Assembly (NCBI GenBank): GCA_022843325.1
Contig: JALHNV010000004.1
Location: 1-64,000 of the forward strand
From: Pseudolabrys sp.
GTDB lineage: Bacteria; Pseudomonadota; Alphaproteobacteria; Rhizobiales; Xanthobacteraceae
Direction: 5' to 3'
Length of the DNA stretch: 64,000 nucleotides
In this document: one piece after another, positions 51,663-60,278 of the stretch
Layout: each line of letters begins with the position of its first letter
Position numbering within the stretch: the stretch's first letter is position 1
The notes under the pieces: model-generated
The model's database searches: none
What the model was told of the DNA's origin: nothing
Seen by the model: the letters and a program-made list of their open reading frames with translations, nothing else
Position numbers and translations under genes: made by a program

Positions 51663-52214
51663 ATGTTGCGTGTTGTCGTGGCCTTTGCTGCCGCTGCGGT
51701 GGTTCTTTTCAGCGTCAGCGGTGCTCATGCCCGCGTGGTGATCGTCGTTGATAAGTCGGCGCAGCGGTTGACGGTTTCGGTCGATGGTTACCCGCGTTAC
51801 GAATGGCCGGTTTCGACAGGCCGCTGGGGATATCGTACCCCGAACGGCAGCTACCGGCCGGAGCGGCTTGAGCGCCAATGGTACTCCCGCAAATACAGCT
51901 GGTCGCCCATGCCGCATTCAATCTTCTTCCACCACGGCTACGCTATTCACGGCAGCTACGAGGTGTCGAGGCTCGGCCGCCCGGCCTCGCACGGATGCAT
52001 CCGACTGCACCCGAAAAACGCGGCCGTGCTGTTTTCGCTGGTGCAAGGCCGCATGAGCAGCACACGCATCGTCGTAACCGGCGATGCGCCGGTGGCGGCG
52101 GTGCGGCTGCCGTCGCGTGACTACACCCGCCAGGACTTCAGGCCGTCAATTCGCTACACGGGTGAGCGTCGGCGTTCGTCGCAGGGTTTCGCCGATATTT
52201 TCTATGACCGCTAG
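51663..52214 (+). CDS. L,D-transpeptidase (YkuD domain), paralogue 2
   Basis: 183 residues with Sec signal MLRVVVAFAAAAVVLFSVSGAHA. The catalytic residues are H96, H110 and C112 (SHGCIRL). The block RPERLERQWYSRKYSWSPMP closely matches RPQRLERHWYSRKYNLTPMP in paralogue 1, so the two arose by tandem duplication. The C-terminal tail is short and basic. ATG 51663 is preferred over a GTG at 51645 because it starts the signal directly. The convergent S10 peptidase ends seven bases away. Confidence 0.88.
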   Translation: MLRVVVAFAAAAVVLFSVSGAHARVVIVVDKSAQRLTVSVDGYPRYEWPVSTGRWGYRTPNGSYRPERLERQWYSRKYSWSPMPHSIFFHHGYAIHGSYEVSRLGRPASHGCIRLHPKNAAVLFSLVQGRMSSTRIVVTGDAPVAAVRLPSRDYTRQDFRPSIRYTGERRRSSQGFADIFYDR

Positions 52215-52220
52215 GCGGGC

Positions 52221-53741
52221 TTACTCGCCGGCGCGATAGAACGCTTCGGCGTCGGCCGTGAAGGCCTTTCGCGAGGCGCCGTCGAGATAAAACATGTGCC
52301 CGCCGCGATAGAGCTTGAGCTGGGCGCGCCCGGCTGGACCGATCGGCGGGATATGGTCGAGTACATAGCGCGTCGCGCCATAGGGCGTGATCATGTCCGA
52401 GTAGCCGTGCGAAATGAGCAGCCGGAACGACGGACTGAACGATAGCAACACGCGCAGGTCCGCTTCGACGCCAGCCTGCGTCCGGCCGCCCTGCCAATCC
52501 CAGGCGCTGTTCACCTCGCCAGCGAGCAGTGTGTAGGTCATTTCGGTCTTGAAGCCGAGTTCGTTGCGGGCATAGGCAGCCATCGCGCCGCCATAGGCGC
52601 GGGTGATGCCATCGAGCACCGGATCGGGCGCGCGGCCAGTGCGCTGTTCCGGAAATGGGTCGTCGACCGCAAAGGCTGCGTCATAGCGGCTGACGATCTT
52701 GCCGTCCTGCGACCGCAGGCTTTTGACATAGGTGTCGGCAATAAAGCCCCGGGTCTGCGTCACGGTCTCCACCGGCAGTCCGCTGATCTCCGCCAGACGA
52801 CGATAAAAGGCGCTTGCTGCGTCGCCTTGCGGCGGCGGTCCGGCCAGCGTCACCAGATAGTCCGTCATGGCGAATCTTTCCGCATTCGCCAGCGCGTCGG
52901 CACTGAAAGATTTCTTTCGCTCAAGCTCGGCGGCCGCCAGCGATGGCAGCTTCAGCGCCGCGCTCAGGGCCGAACTGTCATCGCCGAAGGTGAGCCAGCC
53001 TTCGAGAAACGGCGACAGCATCACGATGCCGTTGACCGCGATGCCCTGGTCGCGTTGCAGGGCGCGCGCCACCTTGGCGGCGCGGAAGCCGCCGTAGCTT
53101 TCGCCGAACAGATATTTCGGCGATGCGGCGCGGTCGTTCTTGTTGACATAGAGCGCGACGAACTTGGCCATCGCGTCGGCATCGCTGCGCGTGCCCCAGA
53201 AATTCTTCGAGTCATCCGGCTTGGCGGTGCGGCTCCAGCCGGTGCCGATCGGATCGACCAGCACCAGATCGGTGAAGGCGAGCCAGGTCTCGGGGTTGTC
53301 GCGCAGCGTGGCGCGCGCCGCGTCGTTGGCGTCGGGGCCGAAGTCGAGAATGCGCGGGCCAACCAGGCCGAGATGCAGGAAGGCCGAGGCCGCGCCCGGC
53401 CCGCCGTTGAACACAAAGGTCAGCGGCCGGTTGCTGCCCTTGCCCTTGCTAGGCGCATCCTTGGCAACATAGGCGGTATAGAACACCGCGGCACTTTGGG
53501 TGCCGGACTGGTCATAGAAAGGCATCGTTCCCGCGGTCGCAATGTAGGCGAGCTTGCCGCGCGCCGTATCGATGGCGCGGTCTGTGATGGCGTCAGCCGG
53601 CAGCAGCCGCAGCACGCCCGAGGCGTTGCGCGTCTCCGGCCGGTTGGGCTGGTCTTGCGCCGTTGCCGTGCCGATGGGGCCGGCGATAGCCAGCGCCAGC
53701 AAGCCGGTGCGCAGCAAAGATCGAATGGGATGTAGGATCAT
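52221..53741 (-). CDS. Serine carboxypeptidase, family S10
   Basis: 506 residues with a Sec signal (LLRTGLLALAIAGPIGTATA). The mid-protein FVFNGGPGAASAFLHL holds the oxyanion-hole loop, and LFGESYGGFRAAKVA the nucleophilic Ser. DMITPYGATRYV and GGHMFYLDG supply the Asp and His. Such secreted carboxypeptidases remove C-terminal residues and are common in alphaproteobacteria. ATG 53741 is chosen as it begins the signal; the open frame extends 46 codons further into sequence without family features. Confidence 0.87.
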   Translation of the reverse strand: MILHPIRSLLRTGLLALAIAGPIGTATAQDQPNRPETRNASGVLRLLPADAITDRAIDTARGKLAYIATAGTMPFYDQSGTQSAAVFYTAYVAKDAPSKGKGSNRPLTFVFNGGPGAASAFLHLGLVGPRILDFGPDANDAARATLRDNPETWLAFTDLVLVDPIGTGWSRTAKPDDSKNFWGTRSDADAMAKFVALYVNKNDRAASPKYLFGESYGGFRAAKVARALQRDQGIAVNGIVMLSPFLEGWLTFGDDSSALSAALKLPSLAAAELERKKSFSADALANAERFAMTDYLVTLAGPPPQGDAASAFYRRLAEISGLPVETVTQTRGFIADTYVKSLRSQDGKIVSRYDAAFAVDDPFPEQRTGRAPDPVLDGITRAYGGAMAAYARNELGFKTEMTYTLLAGEVNSAWDWQGGRTQAGVEADLRVLLSFSPSFRLLISHGYSDMITPYGATRYVLDHIPPIGPAGRAQLKLYRGGHMFYLDGASRKAFTADAEAFYRAGE

Positions 53742-53833
53742 GGCACGCCCGGCACAACGCTGCGCCGCCGTCGGCGCCAAGCAGGTTCGATTTACCGGCG
53801 GCAATGTGGGGTTTGTGAGGCGGGCGCGTTGGC

Positions 53834-54736
53834 TCAGCGGATCGACGCCGATGCCATGACCTCGTCCCAGCTTGGGCAAACGCGGTCCCGGAATGGCATG
53901 TCAAAATGCGCGTAGTTGGTCGAGTCGACGACCTGAACCGGCAGCATGACCTCGCTGGGTAGCGTCTCGCCGCGCAGATGGCGAACCGCCGCCTCGGTGG
54001 CGATCGAACTCATGGTCATGGCGTCGAAGTTGACAGTCGCAAGCATGGTGCCGGCGGCGATAGCCTTGATGGCCTCGGGGATGGCGTTGATGCCGACCAC
54101 AGGCGGCCCCTTGGCTGAGCCGCGTTCATCCAGCACGCCAAGCGCCATGACGTCGTTGGCGCACAAAATGGCGTCGATGCCGTGCAGCTTGTCGGCGGCA
54201 GACCGATAGACCTCGCGCGCTACATCGCGCTGGTATTCGCCGCACAGCGACAGTCGCACGGTGATATCCGGGTGCTCCGCCAGGGCCTCCTGGAATCCCT
54301 TGAGCCGTGCGTGGCTCGTCGCCGAGGCCGGCGTGCCCTCGAGTATGAAGATCTCGCCACGGCCACCGATCTTGGCGAACAGATAGCCGGCGATGTCCTT
54401 CGCCAGTGCGCGGTCGTCAGAGCCGACAAAGCACAGCGGCTGCCCGGCCGTCGCTTTTGTGACGAAGCTGAAGACTGGAATGCCCGCCGCATCGAAGCCA
54501 AGCGCGGCGTCGTTGACTTCGGTTTCGTGTACCGGCGTAAACACCACGGCGTCCGGCCGTTCTGCGATGGCGCGTTCGATGAGCGCGATCTGTTCGATCA
54601 CATTGTCGGGCCGCTCGGGCACGTAATGCGTTGTGGCAACGCCGAGCCGGCGCGCGGTACGGTCGGCGCCATGCCGCGCTGCCTCATAGGCAGGGTTGCT
54701 GCGGTTTTTTGTGAAGACGGCGATCCGCGGCGACAT
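53834..54736 (-). CDS. Sugar-binding-like protein (RbsB/LacI periplasmic fold) without signal peptide or DNA-binding domain
   Basis: 300 residues starting MSPRIAVFTKNRSNPAYEAARHGADRTA, the usual start of the mature part of RbsB-like proteins. The ribose-binding fold continues with DAVVFTPVHETEVNDAALGF and DAILCANDVMALGVLDE. It lacks both a Sec leader and the helix-turn-helix of LacI regulators. An upstream ATG at 54802 would add 22 residues (MRLKIAAAAGRPCKPSFRSC and on) that do not form a normal signal. It may be a cytoplasmic sensor or a decayed binding protein. It is divergent from two Bug genes. Confidence 0.75.
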   Translation of the reverse strand: MSPRIAVFTKNRSNPAYEAARHGADRTARRLGVATTHYVPERPDNVIEQIALIERAIAERPDAVVFTPVHETEVNDAALGFDAAGIPVFSFVTKATAGQPLCFVGSDDRALAKDIAGYLFAKIGGRGEIFILEGTPASATSHARLKGFQEALAEHPDITVRLSLCGEYQRDVAREVYRSAADKLHGIDAILCANDVMALGVLDERGSAKGPPVVGINAIPEAIKAIAAGTMLATVNFDAMTMSSIATEAAVRHLRGETLPSEVMLPVQVVDSTNYAHFDMPFRDRVCPSWDEVMASASIR

Positions 54737-54862
54737 GACGCAACAGCTCCGAAACGACGGTTTGCAAGGCCGGCCGGCAGCCGCGGCTATCTTTAATCTC
54801 ATATTGCTGGATAGTAATTCACAATGCTAAATTGACGCAAATAAAAACGGGGAGGTCGCGCC
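54737..54862. promoter_or_regulatory. Divergent region between sugar-binding-like and Bug genes
   Basis: 126 bases; AT-rich around 54800-54845 (AATATGAG on minus, ACGCAAATAAAAACG on plus), a likely promoter. GGGGAGG at about 54849-54855 is the ribosome site for the Bug gene. Confidence 0.35.
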
Positions 54863-55831
54863 ATGATGTGGAATGCCATTCGTCTTCTGCCTTTGCTTGG
54901 CTTGCTGCTGTGGCCGTTCGGCGCTGCTGCCCAAACGGGAGACTATCCTTCGCGCAGCATCCGCCTCGTGGTTCCCTATGCCGCCGGTGGTATCGCCGAT
55001 CTGCTGGCCCGAACGGTGGCCCAACATCTCGGTCCTGAACTCGGACAGACGATTGTCATCGAGAATCAGACGGGCGCCGGCGGTCATCTCGGCGGCAGCG
55101 CTGTCGCAAAGGCGGCGCCGGACGGATACACGCTTGTCCTCGCGACGATTGCCCACAATGCCGCGGCGTCGATGTACGGCAACCTCAACTACAATCCGGA
55201 AACCGAACTCAAACCGGTGGTCCTGATCGCGGAAAGCGCCGGCGTCCTGGTTGTGAACTCCTCGGTGCCGGCCAAAACGGTTGCTGAGTTTATCGCCTAT
55301 GCCAAAGCCAACCGGTTGAGTTACGCCTCCGCCGGTCACGGCTCGGCGATTCATCTGGCGGCCGAACTTTTCAAGTCCATGGCCGGCGTCGATCTGGTTC
55401 ACGTCCCGTATCGCGGCAGTGCACCGGCGATGACGGATCTTCTCGGCGGCAGCGTCCAGGTCATGTTCGAGAATATTCCAAGCGCCTTGCAGCACGTCCG
55501 CGCCGGCAGCATCCGCCCGCTTGGCGTGACCAGCCCGAAGCGATCGCCGCTGATGTCGGAGACGCCGACCATCGCCGAGGCCGGCGTTCCCGGCTACGCG
55601 GCGGTGCCTTGGTACACGATCTCGGTCGCATCCGGTGTGCCGGCCGATATTGTCGCCAAGCTGAACAAGGCTATCAACACTGTGATTGCGCGCGCCGACC
55701 TGGCGCAGCGCTGGAGCGAGCTCGGGGTCACTCCGCTTGGCGGCTCGCCGCAGGAAGCCGAAAAGCGCAACGCCGATGAGACGCGCCGCTGGGCGGCGGT
55801 CATCAAGTCGGCCGGGATCAAGGCGCAGTAA
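54863..55831 (+). CDS. Bug/TctC-family solute-binding protein, tandem copy 1
   Basis: 322 residues with a Sec signal (NAIRLLPLLGLLLWPFGAAAQ). The mature start is DYPSRSIRLVVPYAAGGIADLLART; VPYRGSAPAMTDLLGGSVQVMFENI is the ligand loop. GGGGAGG upstream is a strong ribosome site. No permease genes accompany it. It is 44 bases upstream of a second Bug gene and differs from it in most positions outside the family motifs, so the two probably bind different ligands. Confidence 0.9.
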   Translation: MMWNAIRLLPLLGLLLWPFGAAAQTGDYPSRSIRLVVPYAAGGIADLLARTVAQHLGPELGQTIVIENQTGAGGHLGGSAVAKAAPDGYTLVLATIAHNAAASMYGNLNYNPETELKPVVLIAESAGVLVVNSSVPAKTVAEFIAYAKANRLSYASAGHGSAIHLAAELFKSMAGVDLVHVPYRGSAPAMTDLLGGSVQVMFENIPSALQHVRAGSIRPLGVTSPKRSPLMSETPTIAEAGVPGYAAVPWYTISVASGVPADIVAKLNKAINTVIARADLAQRWSELGVTPLGGSPQEAEKRNADETRRWAAVIKSAGIKAQ

Positions 55832-55875
55832 CGGCCGAAGGTTTCGTCCGGAAATGAGAAACCCAGGGAGAAGTA

Positions 55876-56844
55876 ATGATAAAATTTTCGCGGGCCGCGG
55901 CCCTTGGCGTCGCCGTTGTGGCCGCGTCATTCGTACCGGCCCATGCGCAGGACTATCCGACGGCGCCGGTGCACATCATCAGCGGTTTCTCCGCAGGCAG
56001 CACCGCCGATCTGTCCGCGCGTGTGGTGGGCGCCAAGATGGGGCAGATTCTCGGTCAGCAGTTTGTGGTTGAAAACCGGCTCGGCGCGGCTTCGAGCCTT
56101 GCGGCAGCCGCGGTCGCGCGGGCGCCGAAGGACGGCTACATGCTGTACATCGGCTCGGCCGCCAACCTCATCAATGCAGCGATGACCTCTAACCTGACCT
56201 TCGATTTCGTCAAGGACTTCGCGCCAGTGACGCTGCTGACTTCGACGCCGACGGTGTTGGTGGTCAGTCCTGAACTCGGCGTCAAAAGCGTCAAGGAGCT
56301 GATCGCACTGGCCAAGGCCAAGCCGGATACGGTCCTGTTTGGTTCATCCGGCGTTGCCAGCTCGACGCATATGGCGCTCGAACTGTTCAAGTCGCTCGCC
56401 GAGGTGAAAATCACCCACGTGCCCTATTCGGGCAGCCCGCCCGTCATCACCGATCTGCTCGGCGGCCGCATCCACGGCTACTTCTCGCCAGCCTCGGGCG
56501 TGATGGGCCACATCGCCAGCGGCAAACTGATGGCGCTCGCCGTCACCGACGCGCAGCGCAGCGCGATCTTTCCCGACCTTCCGACAATGATCGAGGCCGG
56601 CGTGCCGGGCTTCGAGTCGGTGCTGTGGTTCGGCCTGGTTGCGCCCGCGGGTACACCGCAGCCGATCATCGACAAGCTTTCACGCGCCGCCAACGAAGCG
56701 CTCAAATCGGAGGACGTGCTCAAGTCGCTGAAAGCGCAGTCGGTCGCGGCCATCGGCGGCACGCCGCAGGATTTCAGCCGCTACATCGATGCCGAAGCCA
56801 AGCGATGGACTTCGGTGGTCAACAGTGCCGGTTTGAAAAAGTGA
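55876..56844 (+). CDS. Bug/TctC-family solute-binding protein, tandem copy 2
   Basis: 322 residues with a Sec signal (RAAALGVAVVAASFVPAHAQ). The mature part starts DYPTAPVHIISGFSAGSTADLSAR. VPYSGSPPVITDLLGGRIHGYF is the ligand loop. CAGGGAGAAGTA is the ribosome site. Two adjacent Bug genes in one operon are unusual and may come from an old duplication or two substrates of one pathway. Confidence 0.9.
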   Translation: MIKFSRAAALGVAVVAASFVPAHAQDYPTAPVHIISGFSAGSTADLSARVVGAKMGQILGQQFVVENRLGAASSLAAAAVARAPKDGYMLYIGSAANLINAAMTSNLTFDFVKDFAPVTLLTSTPTVLVVSPELGVKSVKELIALAKAKPDTVLFGSSGVASSTHMALELFKSLAEVKITHVPYSGSPPVITDLLGGRIHGYFSPASGVMGHIASGKLMALAVTDAQRSAIFPDLPTMIEAGVPGFESVLWFGLVAPAGTPQPIIDKLSRAANEALKSEDVLKSLKAQSVAAIGGTPQDFSRYIDAEAKRWTSVVNSAGLKK

Positions 56845-56854
56845 CGCGCTTAAA

Positions 56855-56889
56855 AAGCAACGGCGGCAGGCGCTGAACGCCTGCCGCCG
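56855..56889 (-). terminator. Intrinsic terminator of infA
   Basis: Perfect 12-bp arms CGGCGGCAGGCG (56861-56872) and CGCCTGCCGCCG (56878-56889) with loop CTGAA. Read on the minus strand it is followed by TTGCTTTTTA. It ends the helicase-infA operon; on the plus strand no T-run follows. Confidence 0.88.
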
Positions 56890-56900
56890 AATGTGTGTAA

Positions 56901-57173
56901 CTAGCGCCGGCGGAAATTCGGCCGGCGGTTCTGCGGAGAGGGAGCCGGAGCATCGCCTTTGTGGCGGAAGCTGATACGGCCGCGCTGCAGATCGTACGGC
57001 GACATTTCCACGATCACGCGGTCACCGACACCGGTGCGGATGCGGAATTTACGCATCTTGCCGGCGGTGTAGGCCAGCACCTCGTGTTCGTTGTCGAGCT
57101 TCACCCGGAAATTACCGTCCGGGAGAACCTCGGTCACGGTACCGTCGAACTCCAGCAGTTCTTCTTTCGCCAT
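56901..57173 (-). CDS. infA: Translation initiation factor IF-1
   Basis: 90 residues. It has the S1-like OB fold with [20 protein letters not shown] and [33 protein letters not shown], near-invariant in bacteria. Compared with the usual 72 residues it has an 18-residue C-terminal tail rich in P, R and N, as some alphaproteobacteria have. It lies 17 bases after the helicase gene, so the two are probably co-transcribed. Confidence 0.95.
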   Translation of the reverse strand: MAKEELLEFDGTVTEVLPDGNFRVKLDNEHEVLAYTAGKMRKFRIRTGVGDRVIVEMSPYDLQRGRISFRHKGDAPAPSPQNRRPNFRRR

Positions 57174-57190
57174 CCAGTTCTCTCCCAGCG

Positions 57191-58597
57191 CTAGCGCGGC
57201 GCGCGGTGGCCAGCGTTACGGCGCGGCTCGCCCGAGCGCTGGATGAATGTAACATTTCCAATGCCGCTTGGCTCGCCCGACGTGGCTTCCTGGCGCGGCG
57301 CCTGCTGGCCGCCCTGGTTCTGGTTCGGCCGGCCCTGGCCGCCGCCGCCATTGCGGCCACGCTGCTGGCCGCGTCCGCCATTGTTGCCGCGCGGATGGTT
57401 GCCGCGGTTGTGCGGCCGGCCGTTGGGACGGCCATCGGCTTCCGCGGCGACAGGGTTCGGACGCCCGCCGGTACGGCGGTTGGTGGAGGGGATGGTCATC
57501 CGGATCATCCGTTCGATGTCGCGGAGGAAGGGGGCTTCCTCGTGATCGCAGAACGAAATGGCGATGCCCTCGGCGCCGGCGCGCGCGGTGCGTCCGATGC
57601 GGTGGACATAGCTTTCCGGGATGTTCGGCAGATCGTAATTGAACACGTGGCTGACGCCGTCGACGTCGATGCCGCGGGCGGCAATGTCGGTGGCGATCAG
57701 GATGCGCACCTTGCCGGCGCGGAAGTCGGCGAGCACGCGCTCACGCTGGTTCTGCGACTTGTTGCCGTGGATCGCATCGGCGGCGAAGCCGGACTTCTCC
57801 AGGCTGCGCACGACCTTGTCGGCGCCGTGCTTGGTGCGGGTGAACACCAGGACGCGCTCGACGGCCTCGCTCTTGAGCAGTTCGGCCAGCAGCGCCGGCT
57901 TCGATGCCTTGTCGGTCAGGATGACGCGCTGCGCAACGCGCTCGGCGGTCGACGCCTGCGGGGTCACGGAGACGCGCACCGGATCGGTCAGCATCGAGTC
58001 GGCCAGACGGGTGATTTCCTGCGGCATGGTGGCCGAGAAGAACAGCGTCTGACGCTGCTTGGGGAGCATCGCGACGACGCGCTTGATGTCGTGGATGAAG
58101 CCCATGTCGAGCATGCGGTCGGCTTCGTCGAGCACCAGGATTTCGACCTGGTCGAGACGCAGCGCACGCTGGTTGACAAGATCGAGCAGACGGCCCGGCG
58201 TTGCCACCAGCACTTCGGCGCCGCGCGCGAGCGAGCGGACCTGACGGTTGATCGGCACGCCGCCGATCGCGAGCGCGACTTCGAGCGGGCGCATGTGCCG
58301 GCCGTAGGCGCGGAAGCTGTCGGAGATCTGGCCCGACAGTTCGCGGGTCGGCGACAGCACCAGCACGCGGCAGGACTTCTGGGCCGGGCGCAGGCGCTTG
58401 GTGTACAGATGGTTCAGGATCGGCAGCGCGAAGGCGGCGGTCTTGCCGGTGCCGGTCTGGGCGATGCCGATGACATCGCGGCCTTGCAGCACGGTCGGGA
58501 TGGTCTGAGCCTGGATCGGAGTCGGGGTGAGGTACTTTTCTTCCACGAGAGCGCGGTTGATCGGCTCTGCGAGTCCGAATTCGTTAAATGTAGTCAA
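57191..58597 (-). CDS. DEAD-box RNA helicase (RhlE-like)
   Basis: 468 residues. The motifs are in order: Q motif ([20 protein letters not shown]), Walker [12 protein letters not shown] near 47-57, [22 protein letters not shown] (II), SATMP (III), and [18 protein letters not shown] and [10 protein letters not shown] (V, VI). From about residue 385 the tail is G, R, N and Q rich with RG-type repeats ([20 protein letters not shown]), which likely binds RNA. RhlE proteins help ribosome maturation and RNA decay and are often cold-induced. infA follows, another cold-related translation gene. Confidence 0.92.
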   Translation of the reverse strand: MTTFNEFGLAEPINRALVEEKYLTPTPIQAQTIPTVLQGRDVIGIAQTGTGKTAAFALPILNHLYTKRLRPAQKSCRVLVLSPTRELSGQISDSFRAYGRHMRPLEVALAIGGVPINRQVRSLARGAEVLVATPGRLLDLVNQRALRLDQVEILVLDEADRMLDMGFIHDIKRVVAMLPKQRQTLFFSATMPQEITRLADSMLTDPVRVSVTPQASTAERVAQRVILTDKASKPALLAELLKSEAVERVLVFTRTKHGADKVVRSLEKSGFAADAIHGNKSQNQRERVLADFRAGKVRILIATDIAARGIDVDGVSHVFNYDLPNIPESYVHRIGRTARAGAEGIAISFCDHEEAPFLRDIERMIRMTIPSTNRRTGGRPNPVAAEADGRPNGRPHNRGNHPRGNNGGRGQQRGRNGGGGQGRPNQNQGGQQAPRQEATSGEPSGIGNVTFIQRSGEPRRNAGHRAPR

Positions 58598-58975
58598 AAC
58601 GTCTCTTTCTTATGCGGCGAGACGGCCGAATCGCTCATGCGACCGGCGGTAACGCGGTTTTTGACATCCCGCGTTGCCAGGGTTGTCTTTAGTTTGAGAA
58701 ATCGGATGGGCGGGGCGAAATTCGTTTGAAATGAGTTTCGTGCACGCAGCCCGCAAAACCCGAGACCGGGTCGTTCATCCGTGAGGCTCATATGACAGGC
58801 GGCTATGGTCTTTTCAAGGCCATAAATGCCCTTTTGACGCAAAATGATGAATAATCCGGGCGCGGGAAGCCCAATTTCGGCCGATGGACAAGCCGTCCCA
58901 GATCGGGGAAGGTCGGGCCCGAAAAAGAGAGGCCGTGTTGCAACCGGCCGCGAACCGCCAGCCGGAGCCGTTGAA
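58598..58975. other. Divergent region between the helicase and the CoA-transferase (378 bases)
   Basis: The 5' leader of the helicase-infA operon and the CoA-transferase promoter must be here. TATGGTCTT (58804-58812) and AAGGCCATA (58816-58824) form a near-perfect inverted repeat. The CoA-transferase frame is open back to an ATG at 58844, but the residues before MPFPGASQAL are not family-like. No riboswitch fold, RNA gene or small gene was recognised. Confidence 0.45.
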
Positions 58976-60169
58976 ATGCCGTTTCCCGGGGCCTCCCAGG
59001 CCCTTTCCCGTTTTACCGTCCTCGATCTGACACGAGTCCGCTCTGGGCCGACCTGTGTGCGTCAACTCGGCGATTGGGGCGCCAATGTCATCAAGATCGA
59101 GACGCCGGCGCATCTCGAAAAAGGCGAGGGACCGGGCGGTCCGCGCCAGGGGCCGGACTTCCAGAACCTGCACCGCAACAAGCGCAGCATGACCCTCGAC
59201 CTCAAGTCCCCGCAGGGGCTCGCCGCCTTCATGCGGCTGGTCGAAAAAGCCGACGTGGTGGTGGAGAATTTCCGCCCCGACGTGAAGGACCGGCTCGGCA
59301 TCGATTACGACAGCCTGCGCAAGGTCAACAAACGCATCGTGCTCGCCAGCATCTCCGGCTTTGGCCAGGACGGGCCGTACCGCGACCGCCCCGGCTTCGA
59401 CCAGATCGCGCAGGGCATGGGCGGGCTGATGTCGATCACCGGTCTGCCGGGGCAGGGTCCGGTGCGCGCCGGGATTCCGCTGGCCGACCTGACGGCGGGG
59501 CTCTTTGCCGCGCTGGGCATCATGTCGGCGCTGCTGGAGCGTGAGGTATCGGGCGAGGGGCAGTGGGTCTCGACCTCGTTGCTGCAGGCGCAGATATTCA
59601 TGCTCGACTTCCAGGCAGCGCGCTGGCTGCAGCAGGGAGACGTGCCGCAGCAGGCCGGCAACAATCATCCGACCAGCATTCCGACCGGCGTGTTCAAGAC
59701 CGCTGACGGTCACATTAACATCGCCTCCACCGGCCACGTGATGTGGGAGCGACTGTGCAAGGCGATCGGCGCCGACGATATGCTGGAAAACCCGGACTAC
59801 AAGACCAGCGCGTTGCGCTCAAAGAATCGCGACGCGGTCAACGCGGCGATCGAGGCGAAGACCGTGGCCAAGACCAGCGCCGAATGGATCGACGCCTTCA
59901 ACGCCGCCGGCGTGCCATGCGGGCCAATCTACGCGATCGATCAGGTGTTCGCCGACGAGCAGGTCAAGCACCTCGGCATTGCCCAGAGCGCCAGGAAGCC
60001 GGATGGCAGCGAGATGATGTTCGTCGGCCAGCCGATTGCGCTGTCGCGCACGCCGAGCAAGATCGTCGCGACGCCGCCGGAGCTGGGCCAGCACACTGAC
60101 GAGGTGCTGAAGGAATTCGGCTTTGCCGACAACGAGATCGCCGCGTTGCACAAGGCCAAGGCGGTGTAG
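58976..60169 (+). CDS. CaiB/BaiF-family (type III) CoA transferase
   Basis: 397 residues from ATG 58976. FTVLDLTRVRSGPTCVRQLGDWGANVIKIETP near 14-45 is the N-terminal CoA-binding part; the family usually has GP..G where GPTCVRQLG stands. The catalytic Asp is in RPGFDQIAQGMGGLMS near 143-158. NHPTSIPTGVFKTADGHINI and GVPCGPIYAIDQVFADEQV are further landmarks. It moves CoA between acids such as formyl, oxalyl, succinyl or carnitine. It is followed by an enoyl-CoA hydratase, so it may activate an acid for beta-oxidation-like breakdown. Confidence 0.88.
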   Translation: MPFPGASQALSRFTVLDLTRVRSGPTCVRQLGDWGANVIKIETPAHLEKGEGPGGPRQGPDFQNLHRNKRSMTLDLKSPQGLAAFMRLVEKADVVVENFRPDVKDRLGIDYDSLRKVNKRIVLASISGFGQDGPYRDRPGFDQIAQGMGGLMSITGLPGQGPVRAGIPLADLTAGLFAALGIMSALLEREVSGEGQWVSTSLLQAQIFMLDFQAARWLQQGDVPQQAGNNHPTSIPTGVFKTADGHINIASTGHVMWERLCKAIGADDMLENPDYKTSALRSKNRDAVNAAIEAKTVAKTSAEWIDAFNAAGVPCGPIYAIDQVFADEQVKHLGIAQSARKPDGSEMMFVGQPIALSRTPSKIVATPPELGQHTDEVLKEFGFADNEIAALHKAKAV

Positions 60170-60180
60170 GGCTTCTCAGT

Positions 60181-60262
60181 CGTCATGCCCGGCCTTGTCC
60201 CGGGCATCCACGACTTGAAACAAGTTAAGTCGTGGATGGCCGGGACAAGCCCGGCCATGACG
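60181..60262. repeat. Dispersed palindromic repeat (family B), long inverted repeat
   Basis: Arms of 36 bases, CGTCATGCCCGGCCTTGTCC... (60181-60216) and its near-complement ending ...AAGCCCGGCCATGACG (60227-60262), differ at only a few positions. Each arm also folds on itself (CCCGG...CCGGG). The loop GAAACAAGTT completes ACTTG...CAAGT. It lies between the CoA-transferase and hydratase genes and would form a strong hairpin in their mRNA. Confidence 0.88.
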
Positions 60263-60278
60263 GAAACGGAGACACGCA

